From an uncultured Oscillibacter sp. (GTDB taxonomy: Bacteria > Bacillota > Clostridia > Oscillospirales > Oscillospiraceae), in NCBI GenBank assembly GCA_910583785.1, contig CAJTZK010000004.1:62001-126000 (forward strand): a stretch of DNA of 64,000 bases, read 5' to 3'. Both the position numbers and the translations under genes were made by a program. The first letter of the stretch is position 1, and the number at the start of each line of letters is the position of its first letter. Positions 16,612 to 25,222 of this stretch are shown one piece after another. The notes beneath the pieces were generated by a model that saw only the letters and a list, made by a program, of their open reading frames with translations, was not told where the DNA came from and searched no databases.

Positions 16612-18327
16612 TCAAGCGGTCAGGGCTTTCAGAGCCTTTGCCAGCTTCTCTCCCTGGCTCCGGGTGAGCCCTCCGGTGAAGTCCGTGTCCTTGGGCAGCA
16701 GCCCCAGGTCCCAGGCCCGGGCCACGGCCTCCTGGCTTCCGCCCAGCGCCGCCGGGACGGGGCCCATCCGCTTTGCCGCCGGGTCCGGTTTCAGGTCCAG
16801 CGCCTCCGCCGTCCGGCCCAGGAATACGGCGGCTTCTTTCCAAGTCAGGGGCCTGGAGGAGGAGAAGGTTCCCTCCGCGCCGCCCTTGGCGATGCCCTGC
16901 TCCTTGGCCCAGGCCAGGGCAGGGAGGTACCATTCAATGCCGAAGCTGTCTTTGAAAGGAAGCTCCTCCCCGGTTTCCACGTCCGGGCTTCCCGCCGCCT
17001 CATAAAGCTGGCCGATGAACCGCCCCCGGGTCAGGGGCGCGTTGTCGTGGACGGCGGGGACCAGCTTCTGATCCGGGGCGGCAAGGCACCAGTCCGCCAG
17101 GGTGTCCTTGCCCTTCAGCGTGTCCTCCAGGGTTTGGTACACCAAAACGTCCGGCTCCAGGGCCTCCACGCCACGGCCCGCCGCTGCGTCCAGCAGGGTG
17201 TTCAGGTCCAGGTATTTGCTGGATACCTGCCCCCGGACCCCGGAGTTGGGCAGGGAGAAGGTCTTGACTGCCCCGAAGTGGCAGACGCTGCCCCCGGCGG
17301 GCTCTCCCGCCAGGACGCCGCCCATCTCCTGAATCTCCACGGCGTTGATGAGGGCGGAGGAAAAGGTGTTCTCCCCGATGAGGCCCACCAGCTTGGTCCC
17401 GCTGTCCATCTCCTTCCGAAGGACTTCCAGCAGGGGCCAGATCACCCCGTCGGACCCGCCGCCGTTGTTCCGCAGGTCCAGAAGAACCCGGCTGTAGTCC
17501 CCGGCCTCCAGGTCCTTGGCCACCAGGGCGGCGAAGTCCGCCATGGGCAGGTCCTCCGCCTCCCGGCAGGTGTTGTATTGGATGTAATACGCGCCCTCTG
17601 TCAAGGGCTTGGCGAAGTAGTAGGCGTTGGCCGCCGCCGTCTCCGGCTGGCCCTTAATCTTATCGGAAATCCGCACGGCCTCCAGCTGGTTCATCTCCTC
17701 CATGCCCATGGGCTCCAGGCGGAGGGTTTTCCCGCTTTTCAGGGTGACGGACAAAGGCTCCCCGGCCTCCACCAGTCCCAGGTACTCGTAGATGTCCGCC
17801 ACGTTGCAGGCCTGCCGGAAGCTCCGCCGGAGGTGGACCGGGTTGTCGGAGGAAAAGAGCGTCCCGTAGGCATCCATGACTTCCCGCACGGGCTTCCCGG
17901 CCAGCTCCGTGACCTCCTGGCACAGCAGGGCCCCGTCCTCCGGGGCCGCAGCGGAGAGGTACCAGCTTTCTCCCCGCCGGACCATGGCAAAGGGATAGGC
18001 CCGGAGGTCCGCTGCTCCGCCGATGGCGATGCTGGTGTGGGAGTCCCCCACCAGGGCGGCCAGGCGCATCAGGTCCAGCAGGAACTCCGTGCCGCTGGTG
18101 GTCTCCAGCCGCCCCTCGATCTCTGCCTTTACCTTTAAAAACTCCGCCTCCGGCGTGTTGGCGAAGGCGTCCGGGTGGGCCCCCGCCAGGACTTCCTCAT
18201 AGAGGAACTCCAGGTCCTCCTGCCGTTGCTTGGCGCTCAGGGGTTCCGCCGCCAGCGCTGGAGCCACCAGCAGCGCCGCCAGGCACAGTCCCGCTGCCCG
18301 CCGGAGCAGGTTGTTGCGCTTCTTCAT
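16612..18327 (-). CDS. Secreted S41-type (C-terminal processing) protease-like protein with SLH repeats
   Basis: Predicted exported serine protease-like protein held in the wall. The 571-aa product starts MKKRNNLLRRAAGLCLAAL with a signal peptide ending near LAAEP; this ATG has a GGGGGG-rich ribosome binding site, unlike the earlier ATG in the frame. The centre has tail-protease fold motifs: VLLDLRNNGGGSDG (about residue 280) and ENTFSSALINAVE (about 320), where the Ser of TFSSA is the expected nucleophile. The last ~150 residues carry SLH-like repeats (FKDSFGIEWYLPALAWAKEQ, GTFSSSRPLTWKEAA) that in other proteins bind wall polymers. No PDZ domain is obvious, so the substrate is unknown. Own promoter and terminator. 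Confidence 0.82.
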   Translation of the reverse strand: MKKRNNLLRRAAGLCLAALLVAPALAAEPLSAKQRQEDLEFLYEEVLAGAHPDAFANTPEAEFLKVKAEIEGRLETTSGTEFLLDLMRLAALVGDSHTSIAIGGAADLRAYPFAMVRRGESWYLSAAAPEDGALLCQEVTELAGKPVREVMDAYGTLFSSDNPVHLRRSFRQACNVADIYEYLGLVEAGEPLSVTLKSGKTLRLEPMGMEEMNQLEAVRISDKIKGQPETAAANAYYFAKPLTEGAYYIQYNTCREAEDLPMADFAALVAKDLEAGDYSRVLLDLRNNGGGSDGVIWPLLEVLRKEMDSGTKLVGLIGENTFSSALINAVEIQEMGGVLAGEPAGGSVCHFGAVKTFSLPNSGVRGQVSSKYLDLNTLLDAAAGRGVEALEPDVLVYQTLEDTLKGKDTLADWCLAAPDQKLVPAVHDNAPLTRGRFIGQLYEAAGSPDVETGEELPFKDSFGIEWYLPALAWAKEQGIAKGGAEGTFSSSRPLTWKEAAVFLGRTAEALDLKPDPAAKRMGPVPAALGGSQEAVARAWDLGLLPKDTDFTGGLTRSQGEKLAKALKALTA

Positions 18328-18363
18328 AAAAATCGCCCCCCATTTCACTAGTTCAATAATACA

Positions 18364-18392
18364 ATAGTACATCTGGGGCTGGAAAAAGTCAA
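18364..18392 (-). promoter_or_regulatory. Promoter of the S41/SLH gene
   Basis: Minus-strand TTGACT (18387-18392), 17-nt spacer, TACTAT (18364-18369), about 36 bp upstream of the ATG. Confidence 0.75.
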
Positions 18393-18432
18393 GCCCTAAA
18401 TGTTAAAACGAGACAGCCGGGGAAAGTTCTTC

Positions 18433-18461
18433 AAAAAAAGGGACCGCCTGCTGGCGGTCCC
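18433..18461 (-). terminator. Terminator of the ApbE-to-M3-peptidase operon
   Basis: Read on the minus strand: a 9-bp GC stem (18453-18461 / 18440-18448) with 4-nt loop followed by T7. It lies 7 bp after the peptidase stop. Confidence 0.92.
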
Positions 18462-18467
18462 GCAGAG

Positions 18468-20438
18468 TTACAACTCCCAAGGGGGCTTCTTGTCCTGGAC
18501 GGACCAGGGGTCTGGCCCGCTTGGGCGGAGCGGTTCCCGGTTCTGCCGGGGGGACCAGGGGTCCAGGGTTTCCCGGCGGCGGGTTTCCGTCCGCTCCTTC
18601 CGGCTGGGCCGGGTGCGGAGCCAGAGTATGAGGGCCAGAGCGGCGGCGCTGGCGAGGATATAGGGCAAGCGGCGCTCCCCGCCTGCCCCGGCGCGCCGCT
18701 GGCCGTAGGAAACGGGTTCCCCGTCCAGGTAGCCGTCCAGGGTTTCCGCCAGGGCGGGAATGGTTTCCGGCTCAAAGATGTCCCGGAGGCCCACCTTCTC
18801 CGCCGCCGCCCGGTAGGGCAGGGAGAGGGACAGGGCGGACAGCTCCAGGTAGACCTCCTTGGCCTCCCGGGGGCGGTCCAGGTAGAGGAACCACAGGTCC
18901 AGGGCGGAGAGGGCGGAGGTGGCGTAGCTGATGAAGTACAGGGGATTCTGGAAGTTGTGGGCGTTTTCCACCCAGGTGGGGTCCGAGTCCACGCCGGGGC
19001 CGTAGGAATAGCCGTAGTCCTCCGAGAGCTCCTTGAAGAGGCGGTCCAGGTCCTCTGGGGCCATCTCCGGGTTTTGGTAGGCCGCCGCCTGGAACTCGTC
19101 GTAGAGGCAGCCGTCCAGCACGGAGTCCAGGATGTTGTAAAGCACCGCGTTCCGGTAGACCTCCCCGTACCGGGCCCCGAAGAGCTCCCCGGCTTGCCCG
19201 GTGAACATGAGCTCCAGGGCCTGGGAGTGGATTTCCCCCACGTCGATGTTGAAGTCCGTCCAGAGGTCGTGCTGGGTACAGTGGAAGGTTTCGAAGAAGT
19301 GGCCGAACTCGTGGACCGTATCGCTGAGGTCCTGGTAGTCCCCATAGGGGCTGTTGAAGATAAAGGCGCTGCCGTAGGCGGGCAGGGCCACGGTGTATCC
19401 GGTGGTCAGCTTGGACGCGCCGTATTCGATGTCGTAGAGATGGTGGGCCCGCATGAAGCGGAAGGTGTCCGCCATCTTCTGGTCAAAGGCCAGGGCAAAG
19501 GGCTGGATGGCGTCCAGCACCTCCTCGCCGTTCATGCGGCTCTGCACGCTGAGGGCCCGGAGTTCCTGCCCGCTGGTTTCCTCCAGCAGCCGGAGCTGGA
19601 GGGGGAGGATGTACCGCTTCGCCAGCTCGTGGAGCTCCGCTGCGTCCTCCAGGCTGTAGTCCCGGGTGTAGAGGGCCTCGTAGGCGTATTCGGCGTAGTT
19701 GTCGTAGTCCGCCCACTGGGCCAGCGCCGTCCGCAGCCGGACCAACTGCACGTAAAGCTCCCCGGCGGCCCGGTAACGCTCTGCGGCCAGTGCCCCGCTG
19801 ACGGCTTCATAGGCCCCGGCGTCCAGCCCGGCGCCTTCCAGGGCCTCCGCCGTCCAGAGGGTTCCCTCTACCAGGACGGGGGCCCCCTGTTCCATGATCT
19901 GGTCGTAGTCCTGGATCATCCGGTCCTCCTCCTCGTAGAGGGCGGCCTCCTCCTCCGTCAGGCCCCGGTAGCCCAGGAGGCTCCGGGCCGTGCCCTCCCC
20001 GGCGTCCTCGTCCAGAATGCCGGAATAGGGGGAGGAGGCCATGGCGGACAGGGCCTGGTAGCAGCGGTCATAGAGCCGGGTCTGCTGGGCGGAGAGCTCC
20101 AGATACAGCGACGCCTCCTCTGGGGCCCCGCCGGAGGCGTCGTATTGGATGGAGCTTAGGTTGGCCTTGGTGGCCAGAAGGTCCATTTCCTCCAGGACCT
20201 GGCCATAGAGGGCCTGGACCCGGCGGCGGGCCTCCTGGTTGTCCCGGTCCCGGCTGTGGCGGGAGCAGATACCTTCCAGCTCTTTCAAGGCGGCCAGCAG
20301 GGCCGTCTCGTCAAAGGGGGTGACGGGGAGCATGTCGGCGTAGTCCACCTCCTGGTGGACGGGGCCGTTCCACGCGGCCGGCGCCGGGCCGGAGAGCAGG
20401 GCCAGGGCCAGGAGCAGGCAGATTGCTTGTTTGAACAT
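18468..20438 (-). CDS. Exported, membrane-anchored M3-family oligopeptidase
   Basis: A thimet/oligoendopeptidase-like zinc metallopeptidase predicted to act outside the membrane. The 656-aa protein starts MFKQAICLLLALALLSG (cleavable signal or anchor) after a GGAGGT ribosome binding site. Its catalytic HEFGH motif sits at about residue 374 in DTVHEFGHFFETF, with downstream EIHSQALELMF supplying the third ligand region (E of the ExxS/M3 type). A single hydrophobic helix near the C-terminus (ILASAAALALILWL), followed by a basic tail, suggests a type I topology. Family members in the cytosol lack these signals, so surface location is the odd feature. Last gene of a six-gene operon. Confidence 0.85.
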   Translation of the reverse strand: MFKQAICLLLALALLSGPAPAAWNGPVHQEVDYADMLPVTPFDETALLAALKELEGICSRHSRDRDNQEARRRVQALYGQVLEEMDLLATKANLSSIQYDASGGAPEEASLYLELSAQQTRLYDRCYQALSAMASSPYSGILDEDAGEGTARSLLGYRGLTEEEAALYEEEDRMIQDYDQIMEQGAPVLVEGTLWTAEALEGAGLDAGAYEAVSGALAAERYRAAGELYVQLVRLRTALAQWADYDNYAEYAYEALYTRDYSLEDAAELHELAKRYILPLQLRLLEETSGQELRALSVQSRMNGEEVLDAIQPFALAFDQKMADTFRFMRAHHLYDIEYGASKLTTGYTVALPAYGSAFIFNSPYGDYQDLSDTVHEFGHFFETFHCTQHDLWTDFNIDVGEIHSQALELMFTGQAGELFGARYGEVYRNAVLYNILDSVLDGCLYDEFQAAAYQNPEMAPEDLDRLFKELSEDYGYSYGPGVDSDPTWVENAHNFQNPLYFISYATSALSALDLWFLYLDRPREAKEVYLELSALSLSLPYRAAAEKVGLRDIFEPETIPALAETLDGYLDGEPVSYGQRRAGAGGERRLPYILASAAALALILWLRTRPSRKERTETRRRETLDPWSPRQNREPLRPSGPDPWSVQDKKPPWEL

Positions 20439-20464
20439 AGACGGACCTCCGTAGGGCCGGGATT

Positions 20465-20995
20465 TCAGGTTCTCCGCCGCCGGAGCAGGAGGAGCGTGCT
20501 GGATACGTCCAGCACGGGAATGAACTGGCAGACGCTGTGGAGCATGGCGGCGTCTTCCCCGGATTCCCGGAGGCAGCGGATATACAGCCACCCGGTAACG
20601 CCGCTTTGGATGACCATCAGCCAGGTGACGCCGATGGGGATGGGGACCAGCGGGAGAAGGGTTCCCCGGGAGGCGGCCACAAGGGCCCCCCAGGCCAGGG
20701 AGCTCCAGATGAAATTCAGGATGTAAAAGGGGATGGCCCCCAGCTTCAGCATCCGCCAGCCGGAGCGCAGCCGGGCCATGTCGTTCCGGCGGTAGGCGGA
20801 AATGGAGGCCCCGGCGTGAATCCAGCCCAGAAGCTGGACCAGTCCGGTCATGAGAAGGAAGGACAGCAGCAGCGCGGCGTTGGAGCGGTTCCACCCCTTT
20901 TTCTCCCAGCCCAGGTATAGGATGCCGATGGGAGCGGCGGCGCTGAGAAGCAGGTGGACGTACATCCCCGCCAGGAAGAGCTTGGCTGTTTTCAT
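20465..20995 (-). CDS. Uncharacterised multi-pass membrane protein
   Basis: A 176-aa protein with about five hydrophobic segments (near residues 5-27, 41-61, 84-113, 118-137 and a weaker one at 153-168) and a basic C-terminus (LLLLRRRRT). I do not recognise the family. Its ATG overlaps the stop of the upstream AAA ATPase by 4 nt (ATGA), and the M3 peptidase starts 26 bp downstream, so it is translationally coupled in the operon. A role alongside the exported peptidase is plausible but only inferred from position. Confidence 0.8.
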   Translation of the reverse strand: MKTAKLFLAGMYVHLLLSAAAPIGILYLGWEKKGWNRSNAALLLSFLLMTGLVQLLGWIHAGASISAYRRNDMARLRSGWRMLKLGAIPFYILNFIWSSLAWGALVAASRGTLLPLVPIPIGVTWLMVIQSGVTGWLYIRCLRESGEDAAMLHSVCQFIPVLDVSSTLLLLRRRRT

Positions 20996-22083
20996 GGGGC
21001 CCCTCCGTCCGGCGGGGCCTCTTCCCCCTGGGGGGCGCGGCCCTGGGCGGACAGCACGTCCGCCGCCGTCAGCGTCATCAGGTCTTCCCGGGTGACGGTA
21101 TCCTGTCCCGCCAGGCGGCTGGCCTGGCAGACCAGGATCCGCTCGAAGACGTTCCGCACGCCCCGGGCGTTGCCAAAGGACTCCGGGTCCCGGTTCTCTT
21201 CCCGGAGGAAGTCCCGGACCAGTCCGGCGGCGGGTTCCTCCAGCTCGTAGCAGCCCTTGTTGCAGCGCATCTGGAAGATGGCCAGCAGTTCCTCCGGCGA
21301 GTAGTCCTCGAAGTGGAGAAAGCGGTTGAACCGGGACTCCAGGCCGGGATTGGAGTGGATGAAGCGGTCCATCAAATCGTTGTACCCGGCGGCGATGACC
21401 ACCAGGTCGTCCCGGTGGTCCTCCATGGCCTTGAGGATGGTGTCGATGGCCTCCTGGCCGAAGTCGTTGCCGGAGGAGCCGTTCAGGGCGTAGGCCTCGT
21501 CAATGAACAGCACGCCTCCCAGGGCCTTTTCCACGGCCTTCTTGGTCTTCAGGGCCGTCTGGCCCACGTAGCCCGCCACCAGCCCGGCCCGGTCTACCTC
21601 CACCAGCTGGCCCTTGGAGAGGATGCCCAGGGCGTGGAAGATGCGGGCCATCAGCCGGGCGATGGTGGTCTTTCCGGTGCCGGGGCTGCCGGAGAAGACC
21701 ATGTGGAGGGACAGGTCCGCCACCGGGAGGCCGTTCTTCTCCCGGAGCTGGTGGACCTTTACCAGGTCAATGAGGTTCCGGACCTCCTTTTTTACGGCAG
21801 CCAGGCCGATGTAGCTGTCCAGCTCCTTTTGCAGGTCCTCCAGCTTCTCCGGGGGAGGCGGGGCCTCCTCCGCCTGGGCGGCTTCCCCGGCGGCCTGGGC
21901 CTTCCCCCGGGGGGCCTCCGGGGGCCCGGCGGGCCTGGGCGCGCCGGGCTGGGCGGGCGGTTCCGGAGCCAGGGGGGCGCCCCAGAAGTCCGTGCCCATC
22001 CGGCGGAGGTTGTGCTCCGTCAGGGACTGGATGACCTCCAGCTGCTGGAGGATGATTTCGTCCTTTTTATCCTTCTTGTCCAT
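20992..22083 (-). CDS. SpoVK/CbbX-type AAA+ ATPase
   Basis: A AAA+ ATPase of the family holding SpoVK (sporulation) and CbbX (Rubisco activase). The 363-aa protein has a ~85-residue N-terminal extension rich in Pro/Ala, then LDSYIGLAAVKKEV, Walker A GSPGTGKTT (about residue 136), pore loop VDRAGLVAGYVGQT, Walker B VLFIDEAYAL and the arginine-finger region NPGLESRFNRFLHF. A C-terminal lid has FGNARGVRNVFER. Start ATG 22083 lies 5 bp after the upstream transporter stop. The operon context (flavin/redox export genes and an M3 peptidase) does not point to sporulation, so the substrate is unknown. Confidence 0.88.
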   Translation of the reverse strand: MDKKDKKDEIILQQLEVIQSLTEHNLRRMGTDFWGAPLAPEPPAQPGAPRPAGPPEAPRGKAQAAGEAAQAEEAPPPPEKLEDLQKELDSYIGLAAVKKEVRNLIDLVKVHQLREKNGLPVADLSLHMVFSGSPGTGKTTIARLMARIFHALGILSKGQLVEVDRAGLVAGYVGQTALKTKKAVEKALGGVLFIDEAYALNGSSGNDFGQEAIDTILKAMEDHRDDLVVIAAGYNDLMDRFIHSNPGLESRFNRFLHFEDYSPEELLAIFQMRCNKGCYELEEPAAGLVRDFLREENRDPESFGNARGVRNVFERILVCQASRLAGQDTVTREDLMTLTAADVLSAQGRAPQGEEAPPDGGAP

Positions 22084-22088
22084 CGCGT

Positions 22089-22604
22089 TCAGCCTTTCAT
22101 CAAGTCGGTGTGGCGCAGCCCCTGGAACAGGCAGGCGGAGGCCAGCCCGGTCAATCCGCCCGTGAGGAGGGATACCGCCAGCAAAACGGGCAGATAATAG
22201 AGGGGAGCGGCGCTGCCCAGGGTCAGCACGGCGGCGGCGGCCTGCCCGCAGTTGTGGGCCGCGGCCCCGCCTATGGACACGCCGTAGATGGAGAGCCCCC
22301 GCCGCCGGGAGAGAAGGGCCATGGCCCCCATGGCGCTCAGGGCTCCCAGCAGGGAGAAGATCAGGGCGTTCAGGTTCCCGGCGAAGAGGGCCCCCAGGAA
22401 GCACCGGGCCAGCAGGATGAAACAGGCCTCTCCTAAGCCCAGGGCATAGAGGGCAAAGACCGTCACAATGTTGGCAAGGCCCAGCTTTACGCCGGGGATG
22501 GGGATGGCCAGGGAGAGGGGAAACAGGTTTTCCAGATAGCTCAGCGCCAGGGCCATGGCGGCCAGCAGGGCGCAGAGGGTCAGCTGCTTCGTGGTCAGTT
22601 TCAT
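22089..22604 (-). CDS. Gx transporter family protein (heptaprenyl diphosphate synthase component I-like)
   Basis: A 171-aa integral membrane protein with about five helices, beginning MKLTTKQLTLCALLAAMALALSY and containing the conserved PIPGVKLGLANIVTVFALY segment of the family once annotated as heptaprenyl diphosphate synthase component I. Related proteins (EetB-like) sit beside NusG-domain-II proteins and ApbE in flavin-based extracellular electron transfer loci and are thought to be ECF-like S components. Here the same three genes are adjacent. The substrate cannot be deduced. A gap of 66 bp separates it from the upstream gene and 5 bp from the downstream one. Confidence 0.85.
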   Translation of the reverse strand: MKLTTKQLTLCALLAAMALALSYLENLFPLSLAIPIPGVKLGLANIVTVFALYALGLGEACFILLARCFLGALFAGNLNALIFSLLGALSAMGAMALLSRRRGLSIYGVSIGGAAAHNCGQAAAAVLTLGSAAPLYYLPVLLAVSLLTGGLTGLASACLFQGLRHTDLMKG

Positions 22605-22670
22605 GGCGGCGGTCCTTTCTTGGCGCCCTTGGCATAGGGAGCGGCCAGCGGAGCTGGCGGAGGGGGGCTT

Positions 22671-23120
22671 TCACCCCAATACCGCGTCCACGCTGTCCGG
22701 GTCCGGCGTCCCGCCCTCCAGGCGGAGGATGAACCGGGCGGGGAGGCAGACGATGCTCTGCCCGCTTCTCGTGATGGCCCCGATGCGGACGCAGTCCTGG
22801 GTGGGGCAGTCGGAGTGGGCCACCTGGAGGCCCAGTTCCCCGTTGGATTTCACGTGGTCCAGGGGGGAGGCGTCTCCCCGGAGGGCGGCGGCCACCTCCA
22901 GGGTATAGCCGCTGGCCGTGTAAGTCCGGGGGCTTTTCAGGAGGTCCTGCAAAGCGAAGCGGTCCGCCTCTGCACCGTCGATGGACACCACCGCCGTCAG
23001 TCCCTGGGAGGACCCGCCCTGCCACTGGAAGGCGGCCAGGGCCACAGCCAGGGCCGCCACGCAGAGGACCACCAGACCGTCCCAGGCCGTGGGCCGGAGC
23101 TTAGGAAGCGGCCTCTTCAT
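22671..23120 (-). CDS. NusG domain II-containing membrane-anchored protein
   Basis: A 149-aa protein with one N-terminal transmembrane helix (about residues 15-31) followed by an extracytosolic NusG-domain-II-like beta fold. The family signature is the cysteine pair in SDCPTQDCVRIGAI and the end motif IVCLPARFILRL. Such proteins (EetA-like) accompany ApbE and Gx transporters. Its ATG lies inside the 3' end of apbE (20-nt overlap), indicating translational coupling. No transcription-factor role is expected despite the domain name. Confidence 0.85.
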   Translation of the reverse strand: MKRPLPKLRPTAWDGLVVLCVAALAVALAAFQWQGGSSQGLTAVVSIDGAEADRFALQDLLKSPRTYTASGYTLEVAAALRGDASPLDHVKSNGELGLQVAHSDCPTQDCVRIGAITRSGQSIVCLPARFILRLEGGTPDPDSVDAVLG

Positions 23121-24162
23121 AGGTATACCCGCTGCTCTCGTCCAGGGTGAAGCGGTCCGCCAGTCCCCCGGTGGCCACTACCCGGCCGTCCTCCGTGATC
23201 AGAACTAGCTCGAAGGGGAGGCCGCTCCAGTTCCGCCGGAAGTCCAGGGCCGTTTCCTCCCCCATGATGAAGAGGGCGGTGGAGAGGGCGTCGCACATCA
23301 TGCCGGAAAGGCCGGAGCCTTCTCCGCAGTCCGCCACCACGGTGACGGAGGCCAGCCCGCTGTCCGCCGGGTATCCGGTAGCGGGGTCGAGGATGTGGTG
23401 ATAGCGTTTCCCGTTTTCCTCAAAATACCGCTGGTAGCCCCCGGAGGTGACGGCAAAGGAATCCTCCAGCTCCAGCACCCCGGCGAAGGCGTTGGGCTCA
23501 TCGGTCCGCTTTGGGTCCTGGATGCCCACCCGCCAGGGGGCGCCGCCGGGCCGGGTGCCGTAGGCCAGGACGTTGCCCCCCAGGTTGATGTTGGCCCGGG
23601 GAACCTCGTACTCCTGGAGGACCTGCACAATTTTGTCCGCAGCGTAGCCCTTGGCGATGGCCCCCAGGTCGATGGACTGCCCCGGTCCCAGGGCCACGCC
23701 TTCCGGCGTCTGCTGGAGGGAGAAGCCGTTCACCAGTTTCAAAAGCCCGCTGATTTCCTCCTGGGAGGGGACCCGGAAGTGGTCCTCCGTAAAGCCCCAG
23801 GCGGAGGCCAGCGGAGCAATGGCGATGTTGAAAGCGCCGCCTGTTGTAAATTGATAATAGGCGGCGGCGTCCAAGAGGACGCCGAGGTCCTCCCCCACCT
23901 CCAGGACCGCTCCCCCGGCGGCGTTGAGCCGGGAGACCTCGCTGTCCGGGTCCGTCCGGGAGAGCTTGGCCTCCAGGTCCCGGATGGTATCCTCGCAGGC
24001 GTAGGCGGCGGCGGGGGAGCGTTCCCCGTAGGTGGTGATGAGCATGGCGGTGTCCATGGCGATGACCTGGATGCTCTCCTGGGCCTCGTCCGGGTCCACG
24101 GACCCGCCGCAGCCGGTGAGGAGCAGGGCCAGCAGTAAAACATATGCGGTAAGACGTTTCAT
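23101..24162 (-). CDS. apbE: ApbE-family FAD:protein FMN transferase lipoprotein
   Basis: Transfers FMN covalently onto a Ser/Thr of extracytosolic redox proteins (for example RnfG/NqrC-type or FMN-binding-domain proteins). The 353-aa product has a lipoprotein signal with lipobox LLTGC (Cys about 18), then MDTAML, the GAIAKGYAADKIVQVL segment, INLGGNVLAYG and the C-terminal metal-site region CDALSTALFIMG, all characteristic of ApbE. It is the first gene of the operon, with a good promoter. No obvious flavinylation-target protein lies in the window, so the recipient is elsewhere in the genome. Confidence 0.94.
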   Translation of the reverse strand: MKRLTAYVLLLALLLTGCGGSVDPDEAQESIQVIAMDTAMLITTYGERSPAAAYACEDTIRDLEAKLSRTDPDSEVSRLNAAGGAVLEVGEDLGVLLDAAAYYQFTTGGAFNIAIAPLASAWGFTEDHFRVPSQEEISGLLKLVNGFSLQQTPEGVALGPGQSIDLGAIAKGYAADKIVQVLQEYEVPRANINLGGNVLAYGTRPGGAPWRVGIQDPKRTDEPNAFAGVLELEDSFAVTSGGYQRYFEENGKRYHHILDPATGYPADSGLASVTVVADCGEGSGLSGMMCDALSTALFIMGEETALDFRRNWSGLPFELVLITEDGRVVATGGLADRFTLDESSGYTYEEAAS

Positions 24163-24193
24163 AGCAATCCTCTTGTCTGGTTGTGATTCCTAT

Positions 24194-24222
24194 AGTATAG
24201 CACGCCCCGGGCCGCATCTCAA
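24194..24222 (-). promoter_or_regulatory. Promoter of the apbE operon
   Basis: Minus-strand TTGAGA (24217-24222), 17-nt spacer, TATACT (24194-24199), 32 bp before the apbE ATG. Confidence 0.82.
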
Positions 24223-24272
24223 CGGGAAACAGGAGATTGGGCGAAAAAATAAAAAACCTGGCAGGAAGGGCC

Positions 24273-24301
24273 TTGCAAAAGAGGAAAAAGTCTGCTATAC
24301 T
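24273..24301 (+). promoter_or_regulatory. Promoter of the 24.4-kb membrane-protein gene
   Basis: TTGCAA (24273-24278), 17-nt spacer, TATACT (24296-24301); divergent from the apbE promoter 50 bp away. Confidence 0.82.
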
Positions 24302-24374
24302 ATTTAAGCGTGTCGGCGGAGGTGTGTTCCGCCGGGCATTTTGAAAAGAAAAAACACCTTGGAGGTCTTGATAA

Positions 24375-25115
24375 ATGGCAAAGAATCCGAACGGAAAGTC
24401 TATGAAGCGGGACAATTCCCTGTACGGCGCCACGATTTTTTTCCTTGCGGCCTGCCTGGCGGAGTTCTATCTGCTGGTTCTCCGCAAATACTACATCCAC
24501 GGCGACGTGGTGACCGAGTCCCTGGTCTGGCATGACCGCCTGCTGATTTTCGCGGGCCTGGGCGCGGCGGCGCTGGTGCTGGGCGTGGCGCTGAGCGTGC
24601 TTTGGAAAGCGGATGAGCGCAAGCGCCTCATCGGGTGGTGCCTGATCGGCCTGGGCGTGTTCTTCGGCGGCGGCAGCATGCTGATCCGGATGTACTTTGA
24701 GTCCGCCGTTACGCTCCTCAGCGTGGTGGTTCCGGTGGCCATGGTGCTGACCGTCATCTGGGCCTTCTACGACCGGGAGTGTTCCGTGGCCATGACGGCC
24801 CTGAGCGGAACCCTGATCCTCCTGTGGATGTGCCGCCGCCTGTTTAACCACCTGGTTCTGGGCCTGCCCGTGAAGGCGCTGGCGGTGGCGTATGTGCTGC
24901 TGCTGGCGGGGCTGTGCTGGCTGGCGAAGAACAAGAAGCTGGGGAAGTTCCTCCCTGCGGATGCGGACCTGATGCCGATCTACGCCGCTGCGGGCCTCTC
25001 CGCCGTGGCTGTGGTGCTGGGCCTGTTCAGCGCCGCTGTGGCTTACTATGCCATGTGGGCCCTGGGGATTGTGGTCTTTGCCCTGGCGGTGTATTATACC
25101 GTGAAGCAGCTGTAA
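24375..25115 (+). CDS. Uncharacterised polytopic membrane protein
   Basis: A 246-aa hydrophobic protein with a basic, Asn-rich N-terminus (MAKNPNGKSMKRDNS) and about seven predicted membrane helices; short charged loops include KADERKRL and KNKKLGKFL. I do not recognise the family, and no catalytic or transport motif stands out. TTGGAGG lies upstream of the ATG. It is transcribed alone from a clear promoter, divergently from the apbE operon, and closed by a terminator-like hairpin. Confidence 0.82.
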   Translation: MAKNPNGKSMKRDNSLYGATIFFLAACLAEFYLLVLRKYYIHGDVVTESLVWHDRLLIFAGLGAAALVLGVALSVLWKADERKRLIGWCLIGLGVFFGGGSMLIRMYFESAVTLLSVVVPVAMVLTVIWAFYDRECSVAMTALSGTLILLWMCRRLFNHLVLGLPVKALAVAYVLLLAGLCWLAKNKKLGKFLPADADLMPIYAAAGLSAVAVVLGLFSAAVAYYAMWALGIVVFALAVYYTVKQL

Positions 25116-25191
25116 GGCAGGGGCTTTTGATTGAATGGGAAAAGCCCGCCGTTCTTTGACGGCGGCGACGTAAGAGAACATTTTTAGAAGG

Positions 25192-25222
25192 GCCGGCGCG
25201 GCGTTAAGCTGCGTCGGCTTTC
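25192..25222 (+). terminator. Terminator-like hairpin after the membrane-protein gene
   Basis: An 11-bp stem with two G-U pairs (25192-25202 / 25208-25218), loop GTTAA and a short TTT tail. A second short stem (CGCCGT / ACGGCG) precedes it around 25150. Confidence 0.55.
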
